Positions 1 through 8,092 of a stretch of DNA of 14,988 bases are shown here, piece after piece. The notes below the pieces were generated by a model, which saw nothing but the letters and a program-made list of their open reading frames with translations, was not told the DNA's origin and ran no database searches. The stretch is from Rhodocyclaceae bacterium UBA5602. Lineage in GTDB: Bacteria > Pseudomonadota > Gammaproteobacteria > Burkholderiales > Rhodocyclaceae. The DNA lies in contig DILC01000061.1 of assembly GCA_002424865.1 (NCBI GenBank), positions 32,211 through 47,198 on the forward strand. The letters run 5' to 3'. The position numbers and the translations under genes were made by a program. How positions within the stretch are numbered: the first letter of the stretch is position 1; each line of letters begins with the position of its first letter.

Positions 1-2
1 CA

Positions 3-1124
3 ATTGCGCTGGCTATTTCCGCCAGCTTGTCCGGTGCTGCTTTTGCAGACTCCAACGTCACGGTGTATGGGATCCTCGACGGCACGTTTGATGTCATCAG
101 CGTCAGCGGCGGCCAAGCTGGCGTGCCGGCCAAAGGCACCCCCAGCTACAACCGCGTCACCTCCAACGGTTCGCGCCTCGGCTTTAAAGGTACCGAAGAC
201 CTGGGCAACGGCATGAGCGCTTTCTTCCAGATCGAGTCAAATGCAAAGTTCGATGCAGGTGGCGGCCTGGATACGGCCCGTGACAGTTTCCTCGGCCTGA
301 AAGGCAATTTTGGCGCGGTCAAACTGGGCAATTTCAGCGGCCCGAACCGTGACCTCGCGAGCAAATTGGACGTTGTAATCCACAGCGATGGCATTGCTGA
401 AAACTCAGCCATTTTCGGCAAGCTCGGTGGTTTCGGCTCGTATTTCGATACCCGTTATACCAATTCAATTGCTTACATTACCCCCAAATTCTCAGGCTTT
501 GAAGGCACGCTGCACTATCAAGCCAATGAGAACAAGAGTGAAGAACCCGGCAAAGGCATCAATTCCTCACTCTATGAAATCGGCCTGAAGTATGACAATG
601 GCCCTGTTTTTGTTGGCTTGGCTCACGGCCAGCTCAATGAAAACAATGAAACGGGTACAGGCTCATTCAAGATGGGTCTGGATGCAAAAACAACCGAAAC
701 ACGGGTTGGCGGCAGCTACAAGTTCGATGCAGCCAGCGTGCGTTTGATGTATGGCCACACCAAGGCAGAGGGTAGCCTTGGCGAACTCAAACAGAATGTC
801 TGGGGTATTGGCGGCACTTACAATGTAACCCCCAATGGCAAACTGCTCGCCCAATACTATAGCGCAGACGACTTGAGCGGCAACCGTACTGGTTCTGCCG
901 ACTTGTCAGAAACCGGCGCCAAGTTCTGGGTTTTGGGCTACGAGCATAGCCTGTCCAAGCGCACAACGCTGATCGCGCACTACGCCCAAATGAAAAATGA
1001 CAGCCGCACAAGCACCGTAGCGGGCACAGGCAAAGGCTATGACTTCGGTGATGGCAAAACCGGCTTTACCGGCAACGATGTCAAACTGTCCGGCCTCCAG
1101 CTCGGCGTGAACCACTCGTTCTAA
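3..1124 (+). CDS. Gram-negative trimeric porin (5' end outside window)
   Basis: Outer-membrane general porin forming a trimeric beta-barrel for passive diffusion of small solutes. The reading frame is already open at base 3, and the first visible residues are the hydrophobic end of a signal peptide, with likely cleavage after Ala-Phe-Ala and a mature start DSNVTVYG typical of burkholderial/neisserial porins. The chain alternates polar and aromatic residues throughout, includes the family block GNGMSAFFQIES, and ends in GVNHSF; a terminal Phe is the usual BAM recognition signal. Visible length (about 373 residues) is normal for a 16-stranded porin, so only a few N-terminal codons are missing; internal Met or TTG starts are artefacts of the window edge. 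It ends in a strong intrinsic terminator and is transcribed separately from the convergent phoBR. Substrate and ion selectivity cannot be read from sequence. Confidence 0.93.
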   Translation: MALAISASLSGAAFADSNVTVYGILDGTFDVISVSGGQAGVPAKGTPSYNRVTSNGSRLGFKGTEDLGNGMSAFFQIESNAKFDAGGGLDTARDSFLGLKGNFGAVKLGNFSGPNRDLASKLDVVIHSDGIAENSAIFGKLGGFGSYFDTRYTNSIAYITPKFSGFEGTLHYQANENKSEEPGKGINSSLYEIGLKYDNGPVFVGLAHGQLNENNETGTGSFKMGLDAKTTETRVGGSYKFDAASVRLMYGHTKAEGSLGELKQNVWGIGGTYNVTPNGKLLAQYYSADDLSGNRTGSADLSETGAKFWVLGYEHSLSKRTTLIAHYAQMKNDSRTSTVAGTGKGYDFGDGKTGFTGNDVKLSGLQLGVNHSF

Positions 1125-1138
1125 TCTGGCTCCCCCTG

Positions 1139-1173
1139 GCCGGTTGCAAAGTTGATTTGCAACCGGCTTTTTT
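1139..1173 (+). terminator. Rho-independent terminator of the porin gene
   Basis: A perfect 12-bp inverted repeat, GCCGGTTGCAAA and TTTGCAACCGGC, separated by GTTGA, is followed by a run of six T. It lies 14 bases after the porin stop codon. The remaining gap to the end of phoR (1174-1370) shows no gene and no further clear structure. Confidence 0.93.
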
Positions 1174-1370
1174 ACGCCCTGCATTGGCAGCCAGAAACAG
1201 GGTCGCCTTATAAAAAAACCTTGGTTCGTTCAGGCGGAGGGCTGGCGCGTAACGGAATCACCCGGCAGGCGAGGGCCGCAGGAAAAGCGCAGCAGCCATC
1301 AGCGGTCCAGCGGCATTGGAAGCAGCCACCTGAGCTTTCCAGGTTGTGTGCTCCTGCCATAACAAAGCGC

Positions 1371-2696
1371 CTATTCAGCCTGACTCACCATCCGATGTCC
1401 CGGAAAAACCGTAGCGAAGCAGGAGCCCTTGCCCGGCTCGCTCTTGACCTCCAACAGCGCATGATGCCGTTCCAGCACATGCTTCACAATGGCCAGCCCC
1501 AGGCCTGTCCCGCCCATTTCGCGCGAGCGGCCATGATCCACGCGATAAAACCGTTCGGTGATCCGCGGCAAATGCTCTGCCGCAATGCCAATCCCGGTAT
1601 CGGTGACTGAAAACCGCCCGTTGTGCGCGTCGGCCTCCCAGCGCAGCGCAATCACACCGCCAGGCGGCGTGTAGCGCACGGCATTCGTGGCTAAATTACT
1701 GAACGCTGACTGAAGCTCCCGGGCGCTGCCGATGAGGTGCGCAGGACCACTCATTTTCAGGCTGATTTGATGTTGCCCGCCACGGGTGGCTGATAAGGCT
1801 TGCGCCTCCTCATACACTTGCGTGAGCAAGCTGGATAAATCAACCTCATCTTCTTGCGGCAAGGCATCGGTCTCCAATGACGAGAGCATGAGCAAATCCT
1901 CAATCAACACTTGCATGCGCGAAGCCTGCTCCAAAGCCATGCGCAAATAGCTTGCCAGTTCGTCAGGCGAGGCATCGTGCAGCGCGTCCGCCGCTGTTTC
2001 GATAAAGCCAAGCGTTACGGTCAACGGCGTTTTTAATTCGTGCGAAACATTCGCTACAAAATCGCGGCGCATCGTCGCCAGCTTTTCCAACTGGGTAACA
2101 TCGCGCACCATGATCAGCGTGCGCGCCTCTGCAAATGGCACAGTTTGCACTTGCAACGTACGCCCGGGGTTGCGCTGGGTAGTCAAGGTCAACGGCTTTG
2201 CGTGCCGGTCTTTTTGATTCAAGTAGGCAAGCAAAGAAGGCTCACGCAGCAGATGTGTCAAACGGCTCCCGGTATCCACCGCAGCATCCAGCCCAAGACA
2301 AGCCTCAGCTTCCCAGTTCATCCATTCGATCACCCAATGATCATCCAGGATCACCACCCCTTCCGGCAAGGCTTCAGCCGCCAGGCGCAAGCGTTCCAAT
2401 TCAGTGGTCGCCTGCCTGGTTTCCTTGCCCGCCTTGCGCATTTGCTGATACAACAAATTGCTCAGATTGCCCCATGCGCCGAGTGCAATCAACGGGTCGC
2501 GTGTTTGCGGCGCCTGAGCCCAGGCAAGCACTTGGCTCAGGCAGCGCATCTGGCGAAAAAAAATCAGCGCTGTCATGACCACCACCGCGGCCGTCATGGC
2601 ATGGCTTCCCAGCCAAGGCTCGCCCAAAGCGCCTAAAAGCGCAGCTGAACCAAGCAACAGAATAGCGGCCAGTATTTCGCCAATGACGGCTTTCAT
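1371..2696 (-). CDS. phoR: Phosphate regulon sensor histidine kinase PhoR
   Basis: Membrane-bound sensor kinase that phosphorylates PhoB when phosphate is limiting. In order, the 441-aa protein has two hydrophobic segments near residues 5-25 and 33-47 (PhoR/DUF3329-type membrane anchor), a PAS-like region about 105-200, a HisKA domain with the H-box FVANVSHELKTP and phospho-acceptor His219, and a HATPase domain with N-box NLATNAV (334-340), G1 box DTGIG (366-370) and G2 box GGTGLGLA (395-402). All catalytic motifs are intact and the length is normal. Its ATG overlaps the phoB stop by 4 bp (ATGA), which indicates translational coupling in a phoB-phoR operon. No pst or phoU gene is within the window. 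Recognition as PhoR rests on the membrane/PAS architecture and the phoB partner. Confidence 0.93.
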   Translation of the reverse strand: MKAVIGEILAAILLLGSAALLGALGEPWLGSHAMTAAVVVMTALIFFRQMRCLSQVLAWAQAPQTRDPLIALGAWGNLSNLLYQQMRKAGKETRQATTELERLRLAAEALPEGVVILDDHWVIEWMNWEAEACLGLDAAVDTGSRLTHLLREPSLLAYLNQKDRHAKPLTLTTQRNPGRTLQVQTVPFAEARTLIMVRDVTQLEKLATMRRDFVANVSHELKTPLTVTLGFIETAADALHDASPDELASYLRMALEQASRMQVLIEDLLMLSSLETDALPQEDEVDLSSLLTQVYEEAQALSATRGGQHQISLKMSGPAHLIGSARELQSAFSNLATNAVRYTPPGGVIALRWEADAHNGRFSVTDTGIGIAAEHLPRITERFYRVDHGRSREMGGTGLGLAIVKHVLERHHALLEVKSEPGKGSCFATVFPGHRMVSQAE

Positions 2697-3379
2697 AGGG
2701 CTGACATGCGGTAACCGCTGCCGCGCACGGTTTGGATCAAGCTGTCATGTCCAGTGGCCTCTAACGCCGCGCGCAAACGGCGGATATGCACATCCACAGT
2801 GCGCTCTTCAACAAACACATGATCCCCCCAGACCTGATCGAGCAACTGCGTGCGCGTATGCACGCGTTCAGGATGCGTCATGAAAAAATGCAACAACCGA
2901 AACTCCGTAGGCCCCAGGTTAATGTCTGTATCGCGAGTAGTCACCCGATGCGTTGCCGGGTCCAAGCGCAAATGACCCAATTCAACCACTTCGTCCGTTG
3001 TTTGCGGCGCATGCCGCCGCAAAATCGCGCGGATTCTGGCTACCAGCTCACGCGGGCTGAAGGGCTTGGCGATGTAATCATCCACGCCGATGTCAAACCC
3101 TTCGATCTTGTCGCGCTCATCGCTACGGGCGGTCAGCATGATGATAGGCAAATCCCGCGTGCGGACGTCCCGCCTTAATTGGCGGGCAAAATCCAGCCCG
3201 CTCATGCCGGGCAACATCCAGTCCAGCAAAACCAGATCAGGCAAGGTGGCCGTCACCAAGCGACGCGCCGTTTCTGCGTCCGGGGCGAGCATGACCTCAT
3301 GGCCTGCACGGCGCAGGTTAACATCAATCAAGGATTGAATCGCTGACTCGTCTTCAACAACTAAAATAGTGGCGGGCAT
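2693..3379 (-). CDS. phoB: Phosphate regulon response regulator PhoB
   Basis: OmpR/PhoB-class transcription factor activated by PhoR under phosphate starvation. The 228-aa protein has a receiver domain (1-120) with the acidic pair Glu9-Asp10, phospho-acceptor Asp53, Thr83 and Lys105, followed by a winged-helix DNA-binding domain (about 130-228) with the block VWGDHVFVEERTVDVHIRRLR. The ATG at 3377-3379 is preceded by AAAGG at normal spacing. A Pho box lies about 45-65 bases upstream, so the operon is very probably autoregulated. Together with phoR the identity is secure. Confidence 0.95.
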   Translation of the reverse strand: MPATILVVEDESAIQSLIDVNLRRAGHEVMLAPDAETARRLVTATLPDLVLLDWMLPGMSGLDFARQLRRDVRTRDLPIIMLTARSDERDKIEGFDIGVDDYIAKPFSPRELVARIRAILRRHAPQTTDEVVELGHLRLDPATHRVTTRDTDINLGPTEFRLLHFFMTHPERVHTRTQLLDQVWGDHVFVEERTVDVHIRRLRAALEATGHDSLIQTVRGSGYRMSAL

Positions 3380-3421
3380 GCGCTAACCTTTCTGTCAATG
3401 CAAAAGCTCAGTGTATTGCAG

Positions 3422-3443
3422 AATAATGACACATCCGTGACAG
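3422..3443 (-). promoter_or_regulatory. Pho box upstream of phoB
   Basis: Read on the minus strand: CTGTCAC GGAT GTGTCAT TATT, two 7-bp CTGTCAT-like half sites in direct repeat with the 11-bp period of a Pho box (consensus CTGTCAT plus 4 A/T, repeated). A plausible -10 (TACACT) lies about 10 bases downstream toward phoB, as in class I PhoB-activated promoters, which use the Pho box in place of a -35 element. Confidence 0.8.
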
Positions 3444-3555
3444 CGGTCTAATCATCCTGCCGCAGCTGTTAAGCTATGGCCAAACCAAGGCTTGGGCGCC
3501 TTGTGCGCTAAAACCAGCAACCCCTTTACGACATTGATCTCGACATTGGCCGCGT

Positions 3556-4467
3556 ATGACCTTAACTGAACTCCGCTACATCGTTGCCTTGGCGCGTGAA
3601 AGCCATTTTGGCCGCGCCGCTGAAAAATGCCACGTCTCGCAACCGACGCTCTCTGTGGCCGTAAAAAAACTTGAGGATTCGCTTGGCGTTGCATTATTCG
3701 AACGCAACAGTGGGGACATCCGCCCCACGGCCATCGGCGGGCGGATTGTGGCGCAGGCAGGGCGTGTTTTAAGCGAAGCGGCCCGCATTGCCGAAATTGC
3801 CGCCACCGGACGCGACCCGCTGTCCGGCGCTTTGCGGCTCGGCGTGATTTACACCATCGGCCCCTGGCTATTGCCCAAATTAGTGCCCTTGCTCAAAGAC
3901 GCCGCACCCAACATGCCCCTCATCATCGCCGAGGGTTACACCGAGGCGCTGATCGAAAAACTCAAGAACTTTGAGCTGGATGTGCTGGTTCTGGCGCTAC
4001 CCGTCAATGAACCGGGCCTGGTTGCGCAACCGGTCTATGAAGAATCTTTCCGTCTGCTGCTGCCCGCGGCCCACCCGTGGGTTAAACAAAAATCCTTCGC
4101 GCCAGCGCAACTGCTGGAAACACCGCTGCTCATGCTCGGTTCCGGCAACTGTTTTCGCGATCAAGTGCTGGATTTATGCGCCCGCGCAAGCCACGGCCAA
4201 TCGCCCCAAGTGTTGGAGTCCTCGTCCCTTGAAACCATACGCCATATGGTCGCCTCTGGCGTAGGCATTACCGTCATGCCGGCCAGCAGCGTGGACGCCA
4301 TCCCAAAAACCGACCCCTTGCTGCGCGTGCGCCCATTCACCGAACCCAGCCCGACCCGCCGCGTTGGCATGGTGTGGCGCGCAAGCTTCCCCCGCCACCA
4401 AGCCCTTGATGTCATGCGCGCAGCGTTGCTCGATTGCCAACTCCCCGGCACGCATCCCATCCGCTAA
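3556..4467 (+). CDS. oxyR: Hydrogen-peroxide-responsive LysR-type regulator OxyR
   Basis: LysR-family transcription factor that senses H2O2 through an intramolecular disulfide and activates peroxide-defence genes. The 303-aa protein has the N-terminal winged helix-turn-helix (about 1-60, with SQPTLSVAVKKLE as the recognition region) and a periplasmic-binding-protein-like effector domain. The cysteines of GSGNCFRDQVLDLC fall at residues 199 and 208, exactly the E. coli OxyR redox pair, and Thr100 is also present. The residue before Cys199 is Asn where E. coli has His. No convincing Shine-Dalgarno precedes the ATG. A dps gene follows 120 bases downstream on the same strand, which fits OxyR's best-known targets. 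Identity is supported by the paired cysteines rather than by LysR similarity alone. Confidence 0.93.
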   Translation: MTLTELRYIVALARESHFGRAAEKCHVSQPTLSVAVKKLEDSLGVALFERNSGDIRPTAIGGRIVAQAGRVLSEAARIAEIAATGRDPLSGALRLGVIYTIGPWLLPKLVPLLKDAAPNMPLIIAEGYTEALIEKLKNFELDVLVLALPVNEPGLVAQPVYEESFRLLLPAAHPWVKQKSFAPAQLLETPLLMLGSGNCFRDQVLDLCARASHGQSPQVLESSSLETIRHMVASGVGITVMPASSVDAIPKTDPLLRVRPFTEPSPTRRVGMVWRASFPRHQALDVMRAALLDCQLPGTHPIR

Positions 4468-4518
4468 GCGGCTTGCCGCCGCATAAAGCCTGGCTATCAG
4501 CGAGGCAGAAAACCATCA

Positions 4519-4547
4519 TTGGCATTTTTCGCGCAAGAAGGCTAAAT
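4519..4547 (+). promoter_or_regulatory. Sigma-70 promoter candidate for dps
   Basis: TTGGCA (4519-4524), a 17-base spacer, then CTAAAT (4542-4547), matching the -35 consensus at 5 of 6 and the -10 consensus at 4 of 6 positions, about 40 bases before the dps ATG. The short oxyR-dps gap also contains a CTATC, but no complete four-part OxyR site could be made out by eye. Confidence 0.45.
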
Positions 4548-4587
4548 TGCAAATTCCTGATCCAAAACTACGCCCTTAGGAGCTACC

Positions 4588-5052
4588 ATGGACATTGGCA
4601 TTAGCAAAAAAGATCGCGAAAAAATCAGTCTTGGCCTCTCGCACTTGCTCGCCGACAGCTACACGCTCTACCTGATGACGCACAGCTTTCACTGGAACGT
4701 CACCGGTCCCATGTTCAACACCTTGCACCTGATGTTCATGGGGCAATACACCGAGCAGTGGAATGCGCTGGACTTGATTGCCGAGCGCATCCGCGCGCTG
4801 GGCTTTCCTGCGCCGGGCACCTATAAGGAGTTTGCGCGCCTGGCCTCCATCCAGGAAGTCGATGGCCAGCCCAAGGCGCTGGAGATGGTGCGCCACTTGG
4901 TTCAAGCGCAAGAAACCGTTGCCCGCACGGCGCGCGGCTTGTTGCCTTTGCTGGATAAAGCCAACGACCAACCCACGATTGACTTGATTACCCAACGTCT
5001 CGAGGTGCATGAGAAAACAGCGTGGATGTTGCGTAGCCTGCTAGAGGAATAA
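4588..5052 (+). CDS. dps: Dps ferritin-like DNA-protection protein
   Basis: Dps forms a hollow dodecamer that oxidises Fe(II) with H2O2, stores iron and shields DNA in stress and stationary phase. The 154-aa sequence has the Dps signature HSFHWNVTGPMFNTLH. The inter-subunit ferroxidase ligands appear at His35, His47, Asp62 and Glu66, with the same spacing as E. coli His51/His63/Asp78/Glu82. The N-terminal extension is short with several lysines (ISKKDREK), so DNA binding may be weaker than in E. coli Dps. AGGAG precedes the ATG at good spacing. Its position directly after oxyR suggests peroxide-induced expression. No terminator is evident after the stop codon. Confidence 0.94.
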   Translation: MDIGISKKDREKISLGLSHLLADSYTLYLMTHSFHWNVTGPMFNTLHLMFMGQYTEQWNALDLIAERIRALGFPAPGTYKEFARLASIQEVDGQPKALEMVRHLVQAQETVARTARGLLPLLDKANDQPTIDLITQRLEVHEKTAWMLRSLLEE

Positions 5053-5111
5053 TGGGCAAGCGCTACCGTTTTGACAGCACGCAACACAATAAGCCCTGGC
5101 GATAACCGCTA

Positions 5112-5149
5112 AACTCACCTCCCCGTATCAACTCAAGGAGAGGTGAGTT
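5112..5149 (+). promoter_or_regulatory. Hairpin covering the ribosome binding site of the FAH-family gene
   Basis: AACTCACCTC (5112-5121) and GAGGTGAGTT (5140-5149) are a perfect 10-bp inverted repeat with an 18-base loop. The right arm holds part of the purine-rich Shine-Dalgarno stretch and ends one base before the ATG at 5151. In RNA it would place the ribosome binding site in a stem. A TTGACA at about 5082 might be a -35 element but has no well-placed -10. Confidence 0.55.
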
Positions 5150-5150
5150 C

Positions 5151-5987
5151 ATGAAATTATTCAGATTTGGCCCCTTGGGCGAAGAAAAACCCGGCGCTGT
5201 CGATAACGCAGGCCAGTTGCGCGATTTATCGCTGCTGATTGCAGATATCACCCCCGACTGGCTGGCACCAGAAAAACTCGCGGCACTCGCGGCCATTGAT
5301 CTTGCCAAAATGCCGCCCGTGCCGACAGGCGCGCGCCTTGGCACGCCGATCACCGGCATCCGCCAGTTCATCGCCATTGGCCTGAACTACAGAAAGCACG
5401 CGGAAGAATCCGGCATGGCCATCCCCGCCGAGCCGGTGGTTTTCAATAAAGCCATCACCTCGCTAGCCGGGCCGAATGACGATTTCGCCCTGCCCGAAGG
5501 CTCCGTTGCGGGTGACTGGGAAGTGGAGCTTGCCATCATCATGGGGCGCACAGCGCAGCGCATCAGCCAAAGCAATGCGCTATCGCACGTAGCCGGTTAT
5601 TGCCTGGCCAACGATGTATCCGAACGCGACTGGCAAGCCAAGCGTAACGGGCAGTGGGTGAAGGGCAAGAGCTTTGACGGCTTTGGCCCGATTGGCCCGT
5701 GGCTGGTCACAAGCGATGAGATTCCCGACCCGCAAAGCATTCCGCTGGAATTGGCCATCAACGGCCAGCGCAGGCAACACAGCTCAACGGCCGACATGAT
5801 CTTCCCCGTTGCGCACATCGTTTCATATCTCAGCCAGTTCATGACGCTCTTGCCGGGCGACGTGATCATCACCGGCACGCCCGAAGGGGTAGGCCTGGGC
5901 ATGAAGCCGCCGCAGCATTTGCAGCGTGGCGATGTCATCACGCTCTCGGGCGGCATTTTGGGCACACAACAACAGCGCGTGCGCTAA
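5151..5987 (+). CDS. Fumarylacetoacetate hydrolase (FAH) family protein
   Basis: Metal-dependent enzyme of the FAH superfamily, whose members hydrolyse, hydrate or decarboxylate 2-oxo acids (fumarylpyruvate hydrolase, 2-hydroxyhepta-diene-dioate isomerase, ureidoglycolate lyase, oxaloacetate decarboxylase). The 278-aa protein has an N-terminal DUF2437-like part (1-65), then the catalytic fold: AIGLNYRKHAEE (75-86), the divalent-metal ligands Glu124 and Glu126 in GDWEVELAII, Asp155 in LANDVSERDWQ, the KSFDGFGPIGPWL motif and the late ITGTPEGVGLG motif. All metal ligands are present. The start is fixed by a strong AGGAG-rich site. Substrate cannot be read from sequence; the neighbours are unrelated to aromatic or purine degradation, so no pathway is assigned. 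Confidence 0.88.
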   Translation: MKLFRFGPLGEEKPGAVDNAGQLRDLSLLIADITPDWLAPEKLAALAAIDLAKMPPVPTGARLGTPITGIRQFIAIGLNYRKHAEESGMAIPAEPVVFNKAITSLAGPNDDFALPEGSVAGDWEVELAIIMGRTAQRISQSNALSHVAGYCLANDVSERDWQAKRNGQWVKGKSFDGFGPIGPWLVTSDEIPDPQSIPLELAINGQRRQHSSTADMIFPVAHIVSYLSQFMTLLPGDVIITGTPEGVGLGMKPPQHLQRGDVITLSGGILGTQQQRVR

Positions 5988-6001
5988 CTTCCCTTACATT
6001 T

Positions 6002-6556
6002 ATGGCACTCAAATCCACCATCTATAAACTCGATCTGCAAATTGCCGACCTGGACCGCAACTACTATGGCAACCACGCGCTCACCATCGCGCGCCATCCG
6101 TCCGAGACGGATGAGCGCATGATGATGCGCGTGGCCGCTTTCATTTTGCATGCCGATGAAGCGCTGGCGTTTGGCAAGGGCCTATCGGCAGAAGACGAGC
6201 CGGATTTATTGCGCAAGGATTTAACCGGCAGCATCACGCAATGGATAGACGTTGGCCTGCCGGATGAAAAACGCATCCGCCGCGCCTGCGGCCGCGCGCA
6301 GCATGTCGCAGTCATCGCTTACGGCGCCCGCGCAACGGAGATCTGGTGGCAACAAAACCGCGCCGCATTCGAGCGCCAGGAAAAACTCACCATTTATCAA
6401 ATCAGCCCGGAAGACGCGGCTGCATTGACTGCCCTAACGGCACGCAACATGCAACTGCAATGCACGTTGCAAGAAGGCGAGCTGTGGCTCATCATGGGCG
6501 AGCACAACCTGCGCATCACGCCCCTGACATTAACCAGCGCACGCGAAAAAAACTAA
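6002..6556 (+). CDS. yaeQ: YaeQ family protein
   Basis: Conserved cytoplasmic protein of the YaeQ family, which has a variant PD-(D/E)XK nuclease fold; in E. coli it was linked genetically to compensation for loss of the elongation factor RfaH, but its biochemical role is not established. The 184-aa length is typical, with the family start MALKSTIYKLDLQIADLDR, the internal WIDVGLPDEKRIRRACGRA block and the C-terminal LQCTLQEGELWLI. The gene begins 14 bases after the FAH-family stop, so both are probably co-transcribed. There is no strong Shine-Dalgarno, which fits translational coupling. Confidence 0.9.
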   Translation: MALKSTIYKLDLQIADLDRNYYGNHALTIARHPSETDERMMMRVAAFILHADEALAFGKGLSAEDEPDLLRKDLTGSITQWIDVGLPDEKRIRRACGRAQHVAVIAYGARATEIWWQQNRAAFERQEKLTIYQISPEDAAALTALTARNMQLQCTLQEGELWLIMGEHNLRITPLTLTSAREKN

Positions 6557-6564
6557 GCGGCACT

Positions 6565-6608
6565 TTGCAGCCCCATTGCAGCCCTATCGCAGCCACCTTG
6601 CAGCCCCA
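6565..6608 (+). repeat. Four-copy 11-bp tandem repeat before dbpA
   Basis: Contiguous units TTGCAGCCCCA, TTGCAGCCCTA, TCGCAGCCACC and TTGCAGCCCCA fill most of the 71-base gap between yaeQ and dbpA. Units 1 and 4 are identical and the middle copies differ at one and four positions. The 11-bp period is close to one helical turn. Confidence 0.85.
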
Positions 6609-6627
6609 TTCACCGCACAAAAACCCC

Positions 6628-8046
6628 ATGACCACAGCCAGCCCAATCCACAGCCCGGAAAACGCCGCCGCCAGCACCTCATTCAGCCAACTGCCGCTTT
6701 CCCCCGCCATGCTGGCGAACCTGCAACAGCTGGGCTACGCGCAGATGACGCCGATCCAGGCCGCCAGCCTGCCGCTCTCGCTGGCCGGGCACGACCTGAT
6801 CGCGCAAGCCAAAACCGGCAGCGGCAAGACCGCCGCCTTTGCCCTGCCGCTGCTCACCAAACTCAACCCCCGCAGCCTGGCCGTGCAGGCTCTCGTGCTT
6901 TGCCCAACCCGCGAACTGGCCGATCAGGTCACGCAGGAAATCCGCCGCCTGGCGCGCGGCGAGAGCAACATCAAAGTGCTCACCCTGTGTGGCGGCAGCC
7001 CCATGCGACCGCAAATTTCCAGCCTGGAACACGGCGCGCATATCGTGGTCGGCACACCCGGGCGCATCATGGATCACTTGCAGCGCAACAGCCTGGATGT
7101 TTCCCAGCTCACCACGCTGGTGCTGGACGAAGCGGACCGCATGCTCGATATGGGCTTCTATGACGATATTGCCTGCGTCGCCAAAGCCTGCCCCAAAGAG
7201 CGGCAGACCTTGCTGTTTTCCGCCACGTATCCCGAGAGCATTGCCGGCTTGAGTCGGCAATTTTTGCGCCAGCCGCAGCAAGTCACGCTGACTGAACAAC
7301 ACGCGGAAAGCAAAATCCGCCAGCGGTTTTATGAAGTGGACAACGAAGACAAATTCGCCGCCGTCGCCTTGTTGCTCAATCATTATCGCCCGGTCAGCAC
7401 ACTGGCCTTTTGCAACACGCGCGAGCAATGCCGCGCGCTGGTGCAGGCGCTGCAGGATGCAGGCTTTGCCGCGCTCGCCCTGCATGGCGAACTGGAACAG
7501 CGCGAACGCGACCAGGTGCTCATTCAATTCGCCAACCGCAGCTGCTCGGTTTTGGTCGCCACAGACGTTGCCGCGCGCGGGCTGGACATCGCGCAGCTCG
7601 AAGCCGTGATCAATGTCGACGTCACCCCCGACCCGGAAGTGCACATCCACCGCATCGGCCGTACTGGACGGGTGGATGAGGCAGGCTGGGCATTTACCCT
7701 GGCCACCGGCAACCAGATGGGGCGCGTGGCCGAGATTGAAAAAATGCAGGGCGTGGAATTTGAATGGCATCGTTTGGATGAGCTGCATTCCGCCAGCGAC
7801 AAACCTATTCAGCCCCCCATGGCGACCTTGCTCATCCTCGGCGGCCGCAAGGAAAAAATCCGCCCCGCCGACGTGCTCGGCGCGCTCACGGGGGAGGCCG
7901 GGTTCACCAAAGAGCAGATCGGCAAGATCAACGTCACCGAAACCTCTACCTATGTTGCCGTCGAACGCAGCATTGCGTGTGAGGCTCACCGCAAGCTATC
8001 GGCTGGCACAATCAAGGGCAAGCGCGTGAAGGTGCATTTGCTTTGA
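6628..8046 (+). CDS. dbpA: ATP-dependent RNA helicase DbpA
   Basis: DEAD-box helicase acting in large ribosomal subunit assembly; the DbpA C-terminal domain binds hairpin 92 of 23S rRNA. From the ATG at 6628 the protein is 472 aa with the Q motif (about 19-45), Walker A AKTGSGKT (61-68), PTRELA (93-98), TPGR (143-146), DEAD (167-170), SAT (198-200), ARGLD (316-320) and HRIGRTGR (341-348). The final ~75 residues, beginning near MATLLILGGRKEK, form the DbpA RNA-binding domain that separates DbpA from other DEAD-box proteins. The frame stays open upstream to 6346, but that part overlaps yaeQ and the tandem repeat and does not resemble helicase sequence, so the ATG just before the Q region was chosen. 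It lacks a clear Shine-Dalgarno. Confidence 0.93.
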   Translation: MTTASPIHSPENAAASTSFSQLPLSPAMLANLQQLGYAQMTPIQAASLPLSLAGHDLIAQAKTGSGKTAAFALPLLTKLNPRSLAVQALVLCPTRELADQVTQEIRRLARGESNIKVLTLCGGSPMRPQISSLEHGAHIVVGTPGRIMDHLQRNSLDVSQLTTLVLDEADRMLDMGFYDDIACVAKACPKERQTLLFSATYPESIAGLSRQFLRQPQQVTLTEQHAESKIRQRFYEVDNEDKFAAVALLLNHYRPVSTLAFCNTREQCRALVQALQDAGFAALALHGELEQRERDQVLIQFANRSCSVLVATDVAARGLDIAQLEAVINVDVTPDPEVHIHRIGRTGRVDEAGWAFTLATGNQMGRVAEIEKMQGVEFEWHRLDELHSASDKPIQPPMATLLILGGRKEKIRPADVLGALTGEAGFTKEQIGKINVTETSTYVAVERSIACEAHRKLSAGTIKGKRVKVHLL

Positions 8047-8092
8047 AACTCGGCACGTTAAACGTGGCAACGCCAACACTACCCACCTATTC

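Noticed and set aside
1152..1610. Plus-strand ORF after the porin terminator
   Set aside because: It starts inside the terminator and runs antisense to phoR; composition is not protein-like.
6346..6627. N-terminal extension of dbpA to an upstream ATG
   Set aside because: It overlaps yaeQ coding sequence and the tandem repeat and shows no helicase-like sequence; the ATG at 6628 precedes the Q motif.
6679..7989. Long minus-strand ORF (436 codons) opposite dbpA
   Set aside because: It is the antisense shadow of a helicase with every DEAD-box motif on the plus strand; GC-rich codon bias keeps the frame open.
8053..8065. Palindrome CACGTTAAACGTG between dbpA and the RIO1 gene, resembling an attC core
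   Set aside because: It contains GTTAAAC but has no partner R'' core at attC distance and lies outside the array; it may be a minor operator or chance.
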